From contig CAWDNS010000001.1 in assembly GCA_963803775.1 (NCBI GenBank), positions 310,001-374,000 on the forward strand: a stretch of DNA of 64,000 nucleotides, in the 5' to 3' direction. Both the position numbers and the translations under genes were made by a program. The notes under the pieces are model-generated. The model searched no databases and was not told the DNA's origin. It saw only the letters and a program-made list of their open reading frames with translations. The stretch is from JABCZH01 sp963803775. Its GTDB lineage: Bacteria > Acidobacteriota > Terriglobia > Terriglobales > Acidobacteriaceae. How positions within the stretch are numbered: position 1 is the first letter of the stretch; every line of letters begins with the position of its first letter. Shown in pieces: positions 16,898-24,214 of this stretch.

Positions 16898-18064
16898 ATG
16901 AACCTGGCCGCCATCCAGTCTGCGCTGCGCGAACGCAATATTGACGCGTGGCTATTTTACGATCACCATCATCGCGACCCTATTGCTTACCGGGTGCTGG
17001 GATTGCCCGCGAATACGATGGTCACGCGGCGATGGTATTACGTCATTCCTGCGCGTGGAGAGCCGGTCAAGCTGGTTCACAAGATCGAATCGGGGCATCT
17101 GGATACATTGCCCGGCAAGAAGTTGCAGTATGCGGCTTGGCAAGAGTTGTTTGAGCAGATCAAGGGATTGCTGGCCGCATATCGCGATGTAGCCATGCAG
17201 TATTCGCCCAACAACGTGGTTTTCTATGTTTCGCTGGTGGATGCTGGAACCATCGAGATGATTCGCGGTCTCGGCAAGAACGTAGTCAGCTCGGGTGATC
17301 TGGTGGCGCAGTTCGAGGCGACGTGGACGGAAGAGCAGATTAAGAGCCACTACGCGGCGCGGGACGCGGTGGATACGATTACAGCCGAGGCATTCAAGGT
17401 GATCGGGCGGCGAGTGCGCAACGGCGGCACAAATGAATACCAGATTCAGCAGTGGTTCATGGAAGCGTTCCAGCGCGAGGACCTGGTGACGGACGATCCT
17501 CCGATTGTAGGGGTGAACGCGAACAGCGGGAACCCACACTATGAGCCGCATGCGCAGGGATCGGCTGTGATTCGCGAAGGAGATTTCGTTCTGCTCGACG
17601 TTTGGGCGAAAAAGGATACGCCTGGAGCCGTCTACTATGACATTACATGGACGGGGTTCGTAGGGAAGGCACCGTCCGACCGCATGCACGAAGTTTTTAC
17701 CGTTGTAAGCGGCGCGCGAGATGCTGGCGTTAAAACGGTGCAGGATGCAATTGCCAGCGGCCGCGCGATTGCAGGATGGGAAGTGGACAGGGCCACGCGC
17801 GAACACATCCGCAAGGCTGGATTAGGGGATTATTTCATTCATCGCACCGGGCATTCGATTGGGACTGACGTGCACGCCAACGGCGCGAATATGGATGATC
17901 TGGAGACTCACGACGAGCGTCGTATCCTGCCTAATTCATGCTTCTCGATTGAACCGGGCGTCTATCTGCCGGAATTTGGAGTGCGCAGCGAAGTGAACGT
18001 TCTGGTGCGGCCGAAAGCGGCGGAAGTGACAGGTAAAATCCAACGTGAGATTGTGTTGATCTGA
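16898..18064 (+). CDS. M24 family metallopeptidase (Xaa-Pro aminopeptidase-like)
   Basis: 388 residues. The creatinase N-terminal domain covers about 1-150. The pita-bread catalytic domain shows all five metal ligands: Asp in FVLLDVWAKK, Asp in AVYYDITWTG, His in HRTGHSIGTDVH, Glu in SIEPGVYLPEF and Glu in GVRSEVNVLV. No signal peptide is present, so the enzyme is cytoplasmic. TAGAAT about 25 bp upstream may be a -10. The stop is followed directly by the next ATG, which indicates an operon with two small membrane proteins. Confidence 0.93.
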   Translation: MNLAAIQSALRERNIDAWLFYDHHHRDPIAYRVLGLPANTMVTRRWYYVIPARGEPVKLVHKIESGHLDTLPGKKLQYAAWQELFEQIKGLLAAYRDVAMQYSPNNVVFYVSLVDAGTIEMIRGLGKNVVSSGDLVAQFEATWTEEQIKSHYAARDAVDTITAEAFKVIGRRVRNGGTNEYQIQQWFMEAFQREDLVTDDPPIVGVNANSGNPHYEPHAQGSAVIREGDFVLLDVWAKKDTPGAVYYDITWTGFVGKAPSDRMHEVFTVVSGARDAGVKTVQDAIASGRAIAGWEVDRATREHIRKAGLGDYFIHRTGHSIGTDVHANGANMDDLETHDERRILPNSCFSIEPGVYLPEFGVRSEVNVLVRPKAAEVTGKIQREIVLI

Positions 18065-18490
18065 ATGGCAAACTCCTCAAGCGGTAAGAAATCGTCAGAG
18101 GCGACCGAAGCGGCGGTGCCGCTGACCACCATGGCAGTACTGGCGCCGGCGGTAGGATGGCTGATCCCCGGAGCTGGACATTTGATTCAGCGGCGCTGGA
18201 CTCGTGGCGTACTGCTCATGGCATCGATTGCGACCATGTTTGTGCTTGGGTTGCTGATGCAAGGCCACATCTATCAGCCTAATGGCGGCGATATTCTCGA
18301 CATGCTTGGATTTGTGGGCGACGTTGGGGCCGGCGGTTTCTACATTCTGACGCAGGTGATGAACTGGGGTCAGGGCGCGATTTCTCATGCCACCGCAGAT
18401 TATGGGACCAAGTATCTGATTGTGGCGGGTTTACTGAATTTCATCAGCGCGGCCGACGCTTATCACATTGCGGTGGGGAAAAAACCGTGA
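18065..18490 (+). CDS. Small membrane protein, DUF6677-like
   Basis: 141 residues beginning right after the M24 stop. VPLTTMAVLAPAVGWLIPGA then GHLIQRRWTRGVLLMASIAT is a turn between helices seen in a conserved acidobacterial membrane family (I believe DUF6677). A third helix lies near TKYLIVAGLLNFISAADAY. The charged Lys/Ser-rich N-terminus is cytoplasmic. The function is unknown. Confidence 0.75.
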   Translation: MANSSSGKKSSEATEAAVPLTTMAVLAPAVGWLIPGAGHLIQRRWTRGVLLMASIATMFVLGLLMQGHIYQPNGGDILDMLGFVGDVGAGGFYILTQVMNWGQGAISHATADYGTKYLIVAGLLNFISAADAYHIAVGKKP

Positions 18491-18669
18491 ACCTGAGCCT
18501 TTCACATTTCACTGCCGCCGTGCTGTTCGCGGTGTTTGCTTCGATTGTTTTCGGTATCACCCAGCGCAGCACTTCGCGCGAGCAGGTCCGCTATGGATTG
18601 TATTGCTTCGCCATGTTTGTGGGCGGAGTGTTTGTAGCGGGATGGGTGATGTGGTTTTTGAGGCGGTAG
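18487..18669 (+). CDS. Small two-helix membrane protein
   Basis: 60 residues from a GTG that overlaps the previous stop by 4 bp, indicating translational coupling. Two hydrophobic helices (FTAAVLFAVFASIVFGI and LYCFAMFVGGVFVAGWVMWF) are joined by a basic loop. The family was not recognised, but the coupling and clean composition argue for a real gene. Confidence 0.65.
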   Translation: MNLSLSHFTAAVLFAVFASIVFGITQRSTSREQVRYGLYCFAMFVGGVFVAGWVMWFLRR

Positions 18670-18736
18670 CTTCGCTCCAGGCTTTTGGCTTTCTTTATTC
18701 CCTGCTTCCATTCGAGTTGAAATATCTTCAGGCGTT

Positions 18737-18762
18737 AACCACAGAGGTTCACAGAGGAAACT
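18737..18762. repeat. CACAGAG-type dispersed repeat
   Basis: TAACCACAGAGGTTCACAG plus AGGAAACTCC in the gap between convergent genes. Confidence 0.65.
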
Positions 18763-18782
18763 CCGCTTCAGGCATGGGTTTT

Positions 18783-18808
18783 TTGCTTTTGGCTAAGAGC
18801 TAAGATCC
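18783..18808. repeat. Heptamer array, class AGCTCTT (short)
   Basis: TTGCTTTTGGCTAAGAGCTA followed by AGATCC: degenerate 7-bp units between convergent stops. Confidence 0.5.
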
Positions 18809-18817
18809 AACGGCTTC

Positions 18818-19759
18818 TTACCCTTCCCAGACAAATGCGTCGAAGATGCGTTTAGTTTCGAATCCCAGACGAAGATAGAGGTCCACGGCGCGGGCGTTGG
18901 CTTGGGTGACGGTCAATGAGAGCAGGGAGAACTTTCTTTGACGAAGGTTGTTGGTACTGCACTCCAATAACGCCTCCCCTATCCCCTTTGAGCGATATTC
19001 CGGCAGCACACAAACCTGGGTGACGTGGCCCACATCGTGACGCACGCGCGAACACAGGATTAATCCCAACAAAGTTCGTGTCTTGGGATGCAGAGCCACG
19101 AACGAAGACTCGGAATCAAAAGCGCCACAACCGGGAAAACGGACGATGTTGTTGAGAAAACGCAAAGAGCCGCTTAGGGAGCGATATTGGTCGTTGATCT
19201 CCGAATCAACGTGTCCGCGATAGGCGGAAGTAATCACGGCGGCGGCCGCCTGGTAGTCCTGCTCGGACCAGCGACGGATTTCAATATCATTGCGAGGCGG
19301 CAGAGGCTGGACTGAGTTCTGCAATGGCAGCACCATGAAGAGGCGGGCATGACGGTGGAAACCCTGGTCAACAAAGGGCTGGGCAACGACGCCCGTCTCA
19401 TGGGCGAGGAGTTGGGCCTCCACACGGTTGATGCCAGGCGATTGCTGCAAGGTCTCGATCACGTGCACCAGCAATCGGGTTTCGACCGCATGGGGATCGG
19501 GCAAGCGACCGCCGTCGGCGACAAACAAGTCACCGATCACACCCTTGCTGCCTTCATAGACGAAGAAGGCATAGCCGAAGATGAGACCACGGTCTACGGC
19601 GGCATAGCCAGGGAGAATCTTGGCGTCCACGTAGCGGAGAATCATGGCGGCGGAGCCGGAGTAGTCCCAGGAAAGCAGGCGCTCCCACACCTGGGTCTCG
19701 TCGTCAAGCAGCGCACGTAAGTCGACCGCGGAGAAATGTCTGAGATCGAGAATCTCCAC
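18818..19759 (-). CDS. GNAT family N-acetyltransferase
   Basis: 313 residues, GTG start. The C-terminal half is a canonical GNAT domain: VGHVTQVCVLPEYRSKGIGE holds the acetyl-CoA pyrophosphate loop (Q/RxxGxG/A variant), and SLTVTQANARAVDLYLRLGF the last helix with the catalytic-type Tyr. The N-terminal half (DAKILPGYAAVDRGLIFGYA) looks like a second, degenerate GNAT domain. The substrate is unknown. A gene with its own upstream region, convergent with the M24 operon. Confidence 0.85.
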   Translation of the reverse strand: MEILDLRHFSAVDLRALLDDETQVWERLLSWDYSGSAAMILRYVDAKILPGYAAVDRGLIFGYAFFVYEGSKGVIGDLFVADGGRLPDPHAVETRLLVHVIETLQQSPGINRVEAQLLAHETGVVAQPFVDQGFHRHARLFMVLPLQNSVQPLPPRNDIEIRRWSEQDYQAAAAVITSAYRGHVDSEINDQYRSLSGSLRFLNNIVRFPGCGAFDSESSFVALHPKTRTLLGLILCSRVRHDVGHVTQVCVLPEYRSKGIGEALLECSTNNLRQRKFSLLSLTVTQANARAVDLYLRLGFETKRIFDAFVWEG

Positions 19760-19887
19760 CCAGGGCTCCTGAAGGGTTGTGTATCCGCAAGCAAATCTGA
19801 TTGCGAACCGAGTTTAGATGCTCCACAGGGCGTGAGGCAAACCCGGGAACAAACTGAATACACAGGGGCCGACGAAAGCGAGCTCGT

Positions 19888-21510
19888 TTATGGCGTTTGG
19901 GCAGAAATCCAGTAGTAATCGAGGCGCTGAGGCGGGAAGCTACCCAAGTAGAGGGCGCGGCGACCGGGGAGTTGTTCGATTAGTTCTTCTCGCGATCCAG
20001 CGGGAATAACGACGATGTGTTCTTGTGGTGGCACATCTCTGGCATCGTAGCGACTAATGATCTGATTGCGGTAAAAAGCCAGGCCGAATTCGGTCTCACG
20101 CCGCATGTGAAAGACTGCGAGGGGCAAAGGTTTAGAGCCCAGTTTCGCCAGTTCGATGGCCAAGGGACGAGCTGAGAGCCCATTGTCGAGCGCCGGCGCA
20201 TAGAGACGTAGGACCGCCGCGACCGCGAGGATTACCGGGACGAGGGTGACGAAGCGAAGCATGCGAAGTCCAGGCGGCATGCGCAAGGTGAGCACGATGC
20301 CAATTGCCAGCGCAGCGGCAAATGTCAGCGCAATCAAAGTTGGGGTGCTCCGGACAATGCGATGCAGAAGCAGAATTTGTCCGAGGAGGAGCGCGGAGGC
20401 GACCATGCCGGCGGCGACAACTGCGTGCAGGACGAGAGGAGCAACGCCGGGCTGGTCGTCAGCGGAAACATGGCGGCGCACATACTCTGCCAGCAGCAAA
20501 ATTGCGGCAGGTAGAGCCGGAAGAATGTAGCCGGGCAGTTTCGATTGGGAGATGGAAAAAAATGCGACCGGAACCAGAAGCCAGATCAGCAGGAACAAGT
20601 TGAAGGAGTTTTCTTGCTGATTTTCTGATTTCGATGTTTTTGTGCGTTCCGACTGCAAGACGTGGATAGTCTCAGCAATAGCGGCGACTGCGAACACCGT
20701 CCAGGGAAGCAGCGCAAGCAGAACGATGGGGATGTAGTACCAGAAAGGTTCGCGGTGATGGTAAAGATTGCTGCTGAAGCGCTCGAGGTTGTGTTGCAGG
20801 ACGAAGGCGTGAAAGAAATCAGGATTGCGAAGCTGTACTGCGAAGTACCAGGGAAGCGCGATCAGGCAGAAGATCAGGATTCCGGGAATTGAAATGGTGC
20901 GGCGGATCATTCCCAAGTCGCGTTTGGCGATAGCTAAAATGCTGATGATCACCGCAGCGAGAAAGGGCGCGACTGGACCTTTGGCAAGCATTCCTAGCCC
21001 CAGGAACGCATAGGCCAGCGCTAGATAAACTCGTGATCCGCTTTCGTGCCACGCGTACCAGGCCAGCATGGCGATGGTAAATGTCGCTGCCAGGGGCATG
21101 TCCGTGGAAGCGGCACGGGCAAAGCCGATTATGGCAGCGGAGGAAGCGGTCATTAACGCGGCGTCGAGTTGGGAGCCAAGACGGAATCTGCGAAAGAAAA
21201 GATAGACGGCGATCACCATCAGCGTGGCATCGACGGGCGAGGGCAGCCGGGCAGCCCAGTCACTGACTCCGAACAGGCGGTAGGCAAGCATGGCCTGCCA
21301 GTAATAGAGTGGAGGTTTTTCCAGCCAGGGCTTGCCAGCGAGGGTGGGCGTAATCCAGTCGTGGCGGGCGAGCATTTCGCGCGCAACCTGCGCGTAGCGC
21401 GGCTCGTCGGCGCCGACCAAACCGAAATATGCAAGTCCGTAGAAGAACAAAAATCCGCAGAAACCGGCGAGAAGAAATAAATCAGTGCGGCTGCGCGAGT
21501 TCAACAGCAA
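19888..21510 (-). CDS. Glycosyltransferase family 39 (ArnT-like) membrane protein
   Basis: 540 residues, TTG start (no better ATG is in frame before the first helix). YFGLVGADEPRYAQVAREML carries the Asp-Glu motif of polyprenyl-phosphate mannosyl/aminoarabinosyl transferases, followed by KPWLEKPPLYYW, another conserved ArnT/PMT segment. About 11-12 membrane helices follow, then a C-terminal soluble domain (LPLAVFHMRRETEFGLAFYR). It probably transfers a sugar from undecaprenyl phosphate to lipid A or a protein in the periplasm. The last gene of the minus-strand run that begins at rimP. Confidence 0.88.
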   Translation of the reverse strand: MLLNSRSRTDLFLLAGFCGFLFFYGLAYFGLVGADEPRYAQVAREMLARHDWITPTLAGKPWLEKPPLYYWQAMLAYRLFGVSDWAARLPSPVDATLMVIAVYLFFRRFRLGSQLDAALMTASSAAIIGFARAASTDMPLAATFTIAMLAWYAWHESGSRVYLALAYAFLGLGMLAKGPVAPFLAAVIISILAIAKRDLGMIRRTISIPGILIFCLIALPWYFAVQLRNPDFFHAFVLQHNLERFSSNLYHHREPFWYYIPIVLLALLPWTVFAVAAIAETIHVLQSERTKTSKSENQQENSFNLFLLIWLLVPVAFFSISQSKLPGYILPALPAAILLLAEYVRRHVSADDQPGVAPLVLHAVVAAGMVASALLLGQILLLHRIVRSTPTLIALTFAAALAIGIVLTLRMPPGLRMLRFVTLVPVILAVAAVLRLYAPALDNGLSARPLAIELAKLGSKPLPLAVFHMRRETEFGLAFYRNQIISRYDARDVPPQEHIVVIPAGSREELIEQLPGRRALYLGSFPPQRLDYYWISAQTP

Positions 21511-21559
21511 CCCCCGGACAACGGATTTTCACTGTTCAACACGGATAAACCTTCTTCTT

Positions 21560-21808
21560 TCAGTTTCGATGAACCGGTTTCACAAGCGCGTAAGCGCTGA
21601 CCAGCGCCCAGGTGACTTCGAGCACTACGAAGCCGACTTGAAAGGGATGAAAGGCGATGTAGGCAAGGATGCCGGAGCCGGCCGTATTCAGAATGTTGTA
21701 AGCGGCTTTGCGCGAATCCATCCATCCCCATTGCTGACCGACGTAGGCAACCAGAATAAGCAGCGCTCCGGCAAAAGAAGCGGCTTGCCGCGCCAATGAA
21801 ATGTCCAT
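21560..21808 (-). CDS. Small membrane protein, CBU_0592-like
   Basis: 82 residues, three hydrophobic helices (AASFAGALLILVAYVGQQWG, YNILNTAGSGILAYIAF, FVVLEVTWALVSAYALV). The pattern matches the CBU_0592 family of small membrane proteins of unknown function. It starts 6 bp after the nrnA stop, so it is probably in the same operon. Confidence 0.75.
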   Translation of the reverse strand: MDISLARQAASFAGALLILVAYVGQQWGWMDSRKAAYNILNTAGSGILAYIAFHPFQVGFVVLEVTWALVSAYALVKPVHRN

Positions 21809-21814
21809 GGCCCA

Positions 21815-22762
21815 CTATTGTACGGAAGGATCGGCACGAAGTTGCGCGATGACGCGCTCGACGGCGGCTGAGAGCGGTCCGTCGAGCGAACAGCCGCTGG
21901 CGCATTTGTGGCCGCCGCCTCCGAATGCCTGGGCTACAGAAGCCACGTTCAGTTGGCCCTTGCTGCGCAAGCTGGCGCGATAACGACCATCAGGCAGCTC
22001 GCGGAAAAATGCAGCGACCTCAACGTCTTGAATGGAGAGCGCGTAGTTCACCAGTCCTTCGCAATCTTCTTCACGTGCGCCGGCTGCGTCCATTTGTTGC
22101 TGGGTGACGGAGATCCATGCCAGAGGGCCATCGCGGTGGAGATTCGATAAAGCCGCGCCGAGGAGACGTAACTTGGCGGTCGAATGCGCGAAATAGACGT
22201 TGCGTGCGCAGTGCGCGGGATCGGCCCCGGCCAGAACCAACTCCCGGGCAAGGGCGAAGGTGCGCGCGCTGGTACCTTCGAACATGAAGGAACCAGTGTC
22301 GGTGAGTACAGCGGTGTAGAGGCAAGTCGCGATTTCGGGAGAAATCTTCACCCCGGCCTCACGGGCCAAAAGGTAGACCATTTCGGCGGTGGCGACGGCC
22401 TGAGGATCGATCCAGTTCACATGGGCGAAGGGACGACCGCTGAGGTGATGGTCAATGCTGATTAGAAATTGATTTTCCAGACCGGCCAGCCGGGTGCGCT
22501 GGATGCTGTCACATTCGAGAATGATGGCTGCTTCATAGTCGCCATTCACATGATCGGCGTGGACGACAGCGTCGGCGAAGGGCAGCGGCTGATAGATGCG
22601 GGGAACGCCATCGCGCAACACCACTTCGGCGTGCTTGCCCATCAGGCGCAGAATTTGGGCGCAGGCGAGGGCGGAGCCCACGGCATCTCCGTCGGGGCGA
22701 GCGTGCGACGTCAGCAGGAAGCGGCTGCGCTGATCGATATGTTTGAGTACTTCGTCCAACAT
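21815..22762 (-). CDS. nrnA: DHH-family oligoribonuclease/pAp phosphatase NrnA
   Basis: 315 residues. LLTSHARPDGDAVGSALACA contains the DxD metal motif, LISIDHHLSGRPFAHVNWID the DHH motif, and AQAFGGGGHKCASGC the C-terminal DHHA1 substrate-binding GGGH loop. The enzyme degrades 2-5-mer RNA and dephosphorylates pAp. It follows rbfA by 7 bp, the usual order in the nusA-infB-rbfA cluster. Confidence 0.95.
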   Translation of the reverse strand: MLDEVLKHIDQRSRFLLTSHARPDGDAVGSALACAQILRLMGKHAEVVLRDGVPRIYQPLPFADAVVHADHVNGDYEAAIILECDSIQRTRLAGLENQFLISIDHHLSGRPFAHVNWIDPQAVATAEMVYLLAREAGVKISPEIATCLYTAVLTDTGSFMFEGTSARTFALARELVLAGADPAHCARNVYFAHSTAKLRLLGAALSNLHRDGPLAWISVTQQQMDAAGAREEDCEGLVNYALSIQDVEVAAFFRELPDGRYRASLRSKGQLNVASVAQAFGGGGHKCASGCSLDGPLSAAVERVIAQLRADPSVQ

Positions 22763-22769
22763 GTTCGGA

Positions 22770-23138
22770 CTAACTCTTCTTCTTCCGTCTATTGGTACGG
22801 TTCAAAAGCTCGTCAATTCTGGCGCCGAATTGGTGCGACCGGTCCAGTTGAAAATGAAGCTCGGGGGGACGGCGAAGGTGCAAATTCTCCGCCACTTCGC
22901 GACGAATGAATCCGACGGCTGCGGTCAGTCCTTGCAACGACCGTTCCGCTTCTTCGTCATTTCCATCGAGCGTTACGAAGACTCGCGCCGAGCGCGAATC
23001 TTCGGCCAGTACTACGCTGGTGACGCTGACCAGGCCAATGCGTGGGTCGCCAAGCTCGCCTTCGACGATGGTTTCGATTTCCTCTCGTATGGCTTCTCCG
23101 AGTCTTTCCCGATGATATTTGCGTGCGCGCTGCTCCAC
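22770..23138 (-). CDS. rbfA: Ribosome-binding factor A
   Basis: 122 residues, GTG start. RARKYHRERLGEAIREEIET and DPRIGLVSVTSVVLAEDSRS are the N-terminal helix and KH-like strand of RbfA, and VFVTLDGNDEEAERSLQGLT and LHFQLDRSHQFGARIDELL complete the domain. The basic tail NRTNRRKKKS probably contacts 16S rRNA. RbfA acts in 30S maturation at the 5' end of 16S rRNA. Confidence 0.95.
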   Translation of the reverse strand: MEQRARKYHRERLGEAIREEIETIVEGELGDPRIGLVSVTSVVLAEDSRSARVFVTLDGNDEEAERSLQGLTAAVGFIRREVAENLHLRRPPELHFQLDRSHQFGARIDELLNRTNRRKKKS

Positions 23139-23251
23139 GGTTTCCCCTCGGAGTAAAACGAATGAGAATATCAGAAAATGGGTGTCGCGTGTGCCCCGGA
23201 ATGAGCGCCGGGAGTACTTCGGTCATGGGCCTGGCAATGCCAAAAAGGACT

Positions 23252-23551
23252 CTAAAGATACTCGACGAAGGAGTCGGCGATCTCGGCTCCAGCGTTGTTG
23301 GTGATCCGGTTCGCCTGGCGTTCCACGTTTTTCATCAATCCATCAAGATAATCTCGCGAATCGGATATGGCGACCACTCCGACGGTGGCACGGTTCCACA
23401 GACCGCTGGCATCCAGTTCGGCTACAGACACGTTGAAACTGCTTCGCAGGCGGTCTTTCAGACTACGCAGCACTCGCCGTTTGTCCTTGAGAGACTGGGC
23501 GGCCTCGATGTGGAGTTCGAGGGTGAGAAAGGCGATCATTGGATTATTCAA
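23252..23551 (-). CDS. ylxP: YlxP-like DUF503 protein
   Basis: 99 residues. IAFLTLELHIEAAQSLKDKR followed by RVLRSLKDRLRSSFNVSVAE is the DUF503 signature, and TVGVVAISDSRDYLDGLMKN the second half. It normally sits between infB and rbfA, and does so here except that a plus-strand toxin-antitoxin pair lies between it and infB. Relatives have been linked to RNA/ribosome functions. Confidence 0.93.
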   Translation of the reverse strand: MNNPMIAFLTLELHIEAAQSLKDKRRVLRSLKDRLRSSFNVSVAELDASGLWNRATVGVVAISDSRDYLDGLMKNVERQANRITNNAGAEIADSFVEYL

Positions 23552-23558
23552 TCAAGCG

Positions 23559-23594
23559 TACCATATTAGATGCTGGTATTGAATATGGTATAAT
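23559..23594 (+). promoter_or_regulatory. Promoter with palindromic operator of antitoxin/VapC pair 2
   Basis: TACCATATT (23559-23567) and AATATGGTA (23582-23590) form a perfect 9-bp inverted repeat with a 14-bp spacer. The right arm overlaps a perfect -10 TATAAT (23589-23594). Transcription should begin near 23601, only about 3 nt before the ATG at 23604. Repression by the antitoxin-toxin complex is inferred. Confidence 0.7.
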
Positions 23595-23603
23595 TTTAGG
23601 GTC

Positions 23604-23807
23604 ATGGAAATGGTTCGAAAGATCACGGTGGAGATACCGGGAGAACTTCTCGACAAGGCCCAAAAAGCCAGCGGCGCGGGTATTACCCAGACCGTCCGCA
23701 CCGGGCTGCAACTGGTTGCCGCGTCCCACGCGTATGCACGGCTGCGCCAGCTTCGTGGCAAAGTACGCTTCGCGCGCACCGCGACTGAACTCAAAGCCGA
23801 TCGATGA
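23604..23807 (+). CDS. Antitoxin of VapC pair 2
   Basis: 67 residues. VRKITVEIPGELLDKAQKAS and TQTVRTGLQLVAA give the strand-helix-helix of a ribbon-helix-helix DNA-binding antitoxin (VapB-like). RLRQLRGKVRFARTATELKA is the toxin-binding tail. It overlaps the toxin ATG by 4 bp. Translation may start at 23604 or at the Met at 23610 (MVRKI). It is encoded opposite to the surrounding translation-factor operon. Confidence 0.85.
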   Translation: MEMVRKITVEIPGELLDKAQKASGAGITQTVRTGLQLVAASHAYARLRQLRGKVRFARTATELKADR

Positions 23808-24211
23808 TCGCTGCCGATACCAGTACCTGGATCGCATTTCTAGAAGGCGCGAAGGGTCTGGACGTCGAACTACTGGACCGCGCACTCCGAGAGCGGCAGG
23901 TGCTCATGCCCCCTGTTGTGCTCACGGAACTGCTGAGTGATCCGCAACTTCCTGCGAGCGTGGCCAAGACACTCTCAGATTTGCCAATGATCGAGATCGA
24001 AGCAGGTTTTTGGCAGCGAGCGGGGGTGTTACGAGCGAAGATATTGTCCAAGAGTCGCAAGGCGCGCCTTGGTGACGCGCTGATCGCGCAGTGTTGCACG
24101 GACCGCGGCATCCCACTGCTGACGCGGGATCGGGACTTTCGAGCGTTTGCGGAGGCCGCCGGGCTGAATATCGTGGTTGGAACAGCTACCCGGCCGCTGC
24201 CCGATCAATGA
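23804..24211 (+). CDS. PIN-domain toxin, VapC-like (pair 2)
   Basis: 135 residues. MIAADTSTWIAFLEG carries the first catalytic Asp, PPVVLTELLSDPQL the conserved Glu, RKARLGDALIAQCCTDRGIP the third acid, and LLTRDRDFRAFAEAAGLNIV the last. A complete active VapC ribonuclease set is visible. The stop at 24209-24211 is 3 bp from the convergent infB stop, so it has been fitted into the operon with almost no spacer. Confidence 0.92.
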   Translation: MIAADTSTWIAFLEGAKGLDVELLDRALRERQVLMPPVVLTELLSDPQLPASVAKTLSDLPMIEIEAGFWQRAGVLRAKILSKSRKARLGDALIAQCCTDRGIPLLTRDRDFRAFAEAAGLNIVVGTATRPLPDQ

Positions 24212-24214
24212 TCT

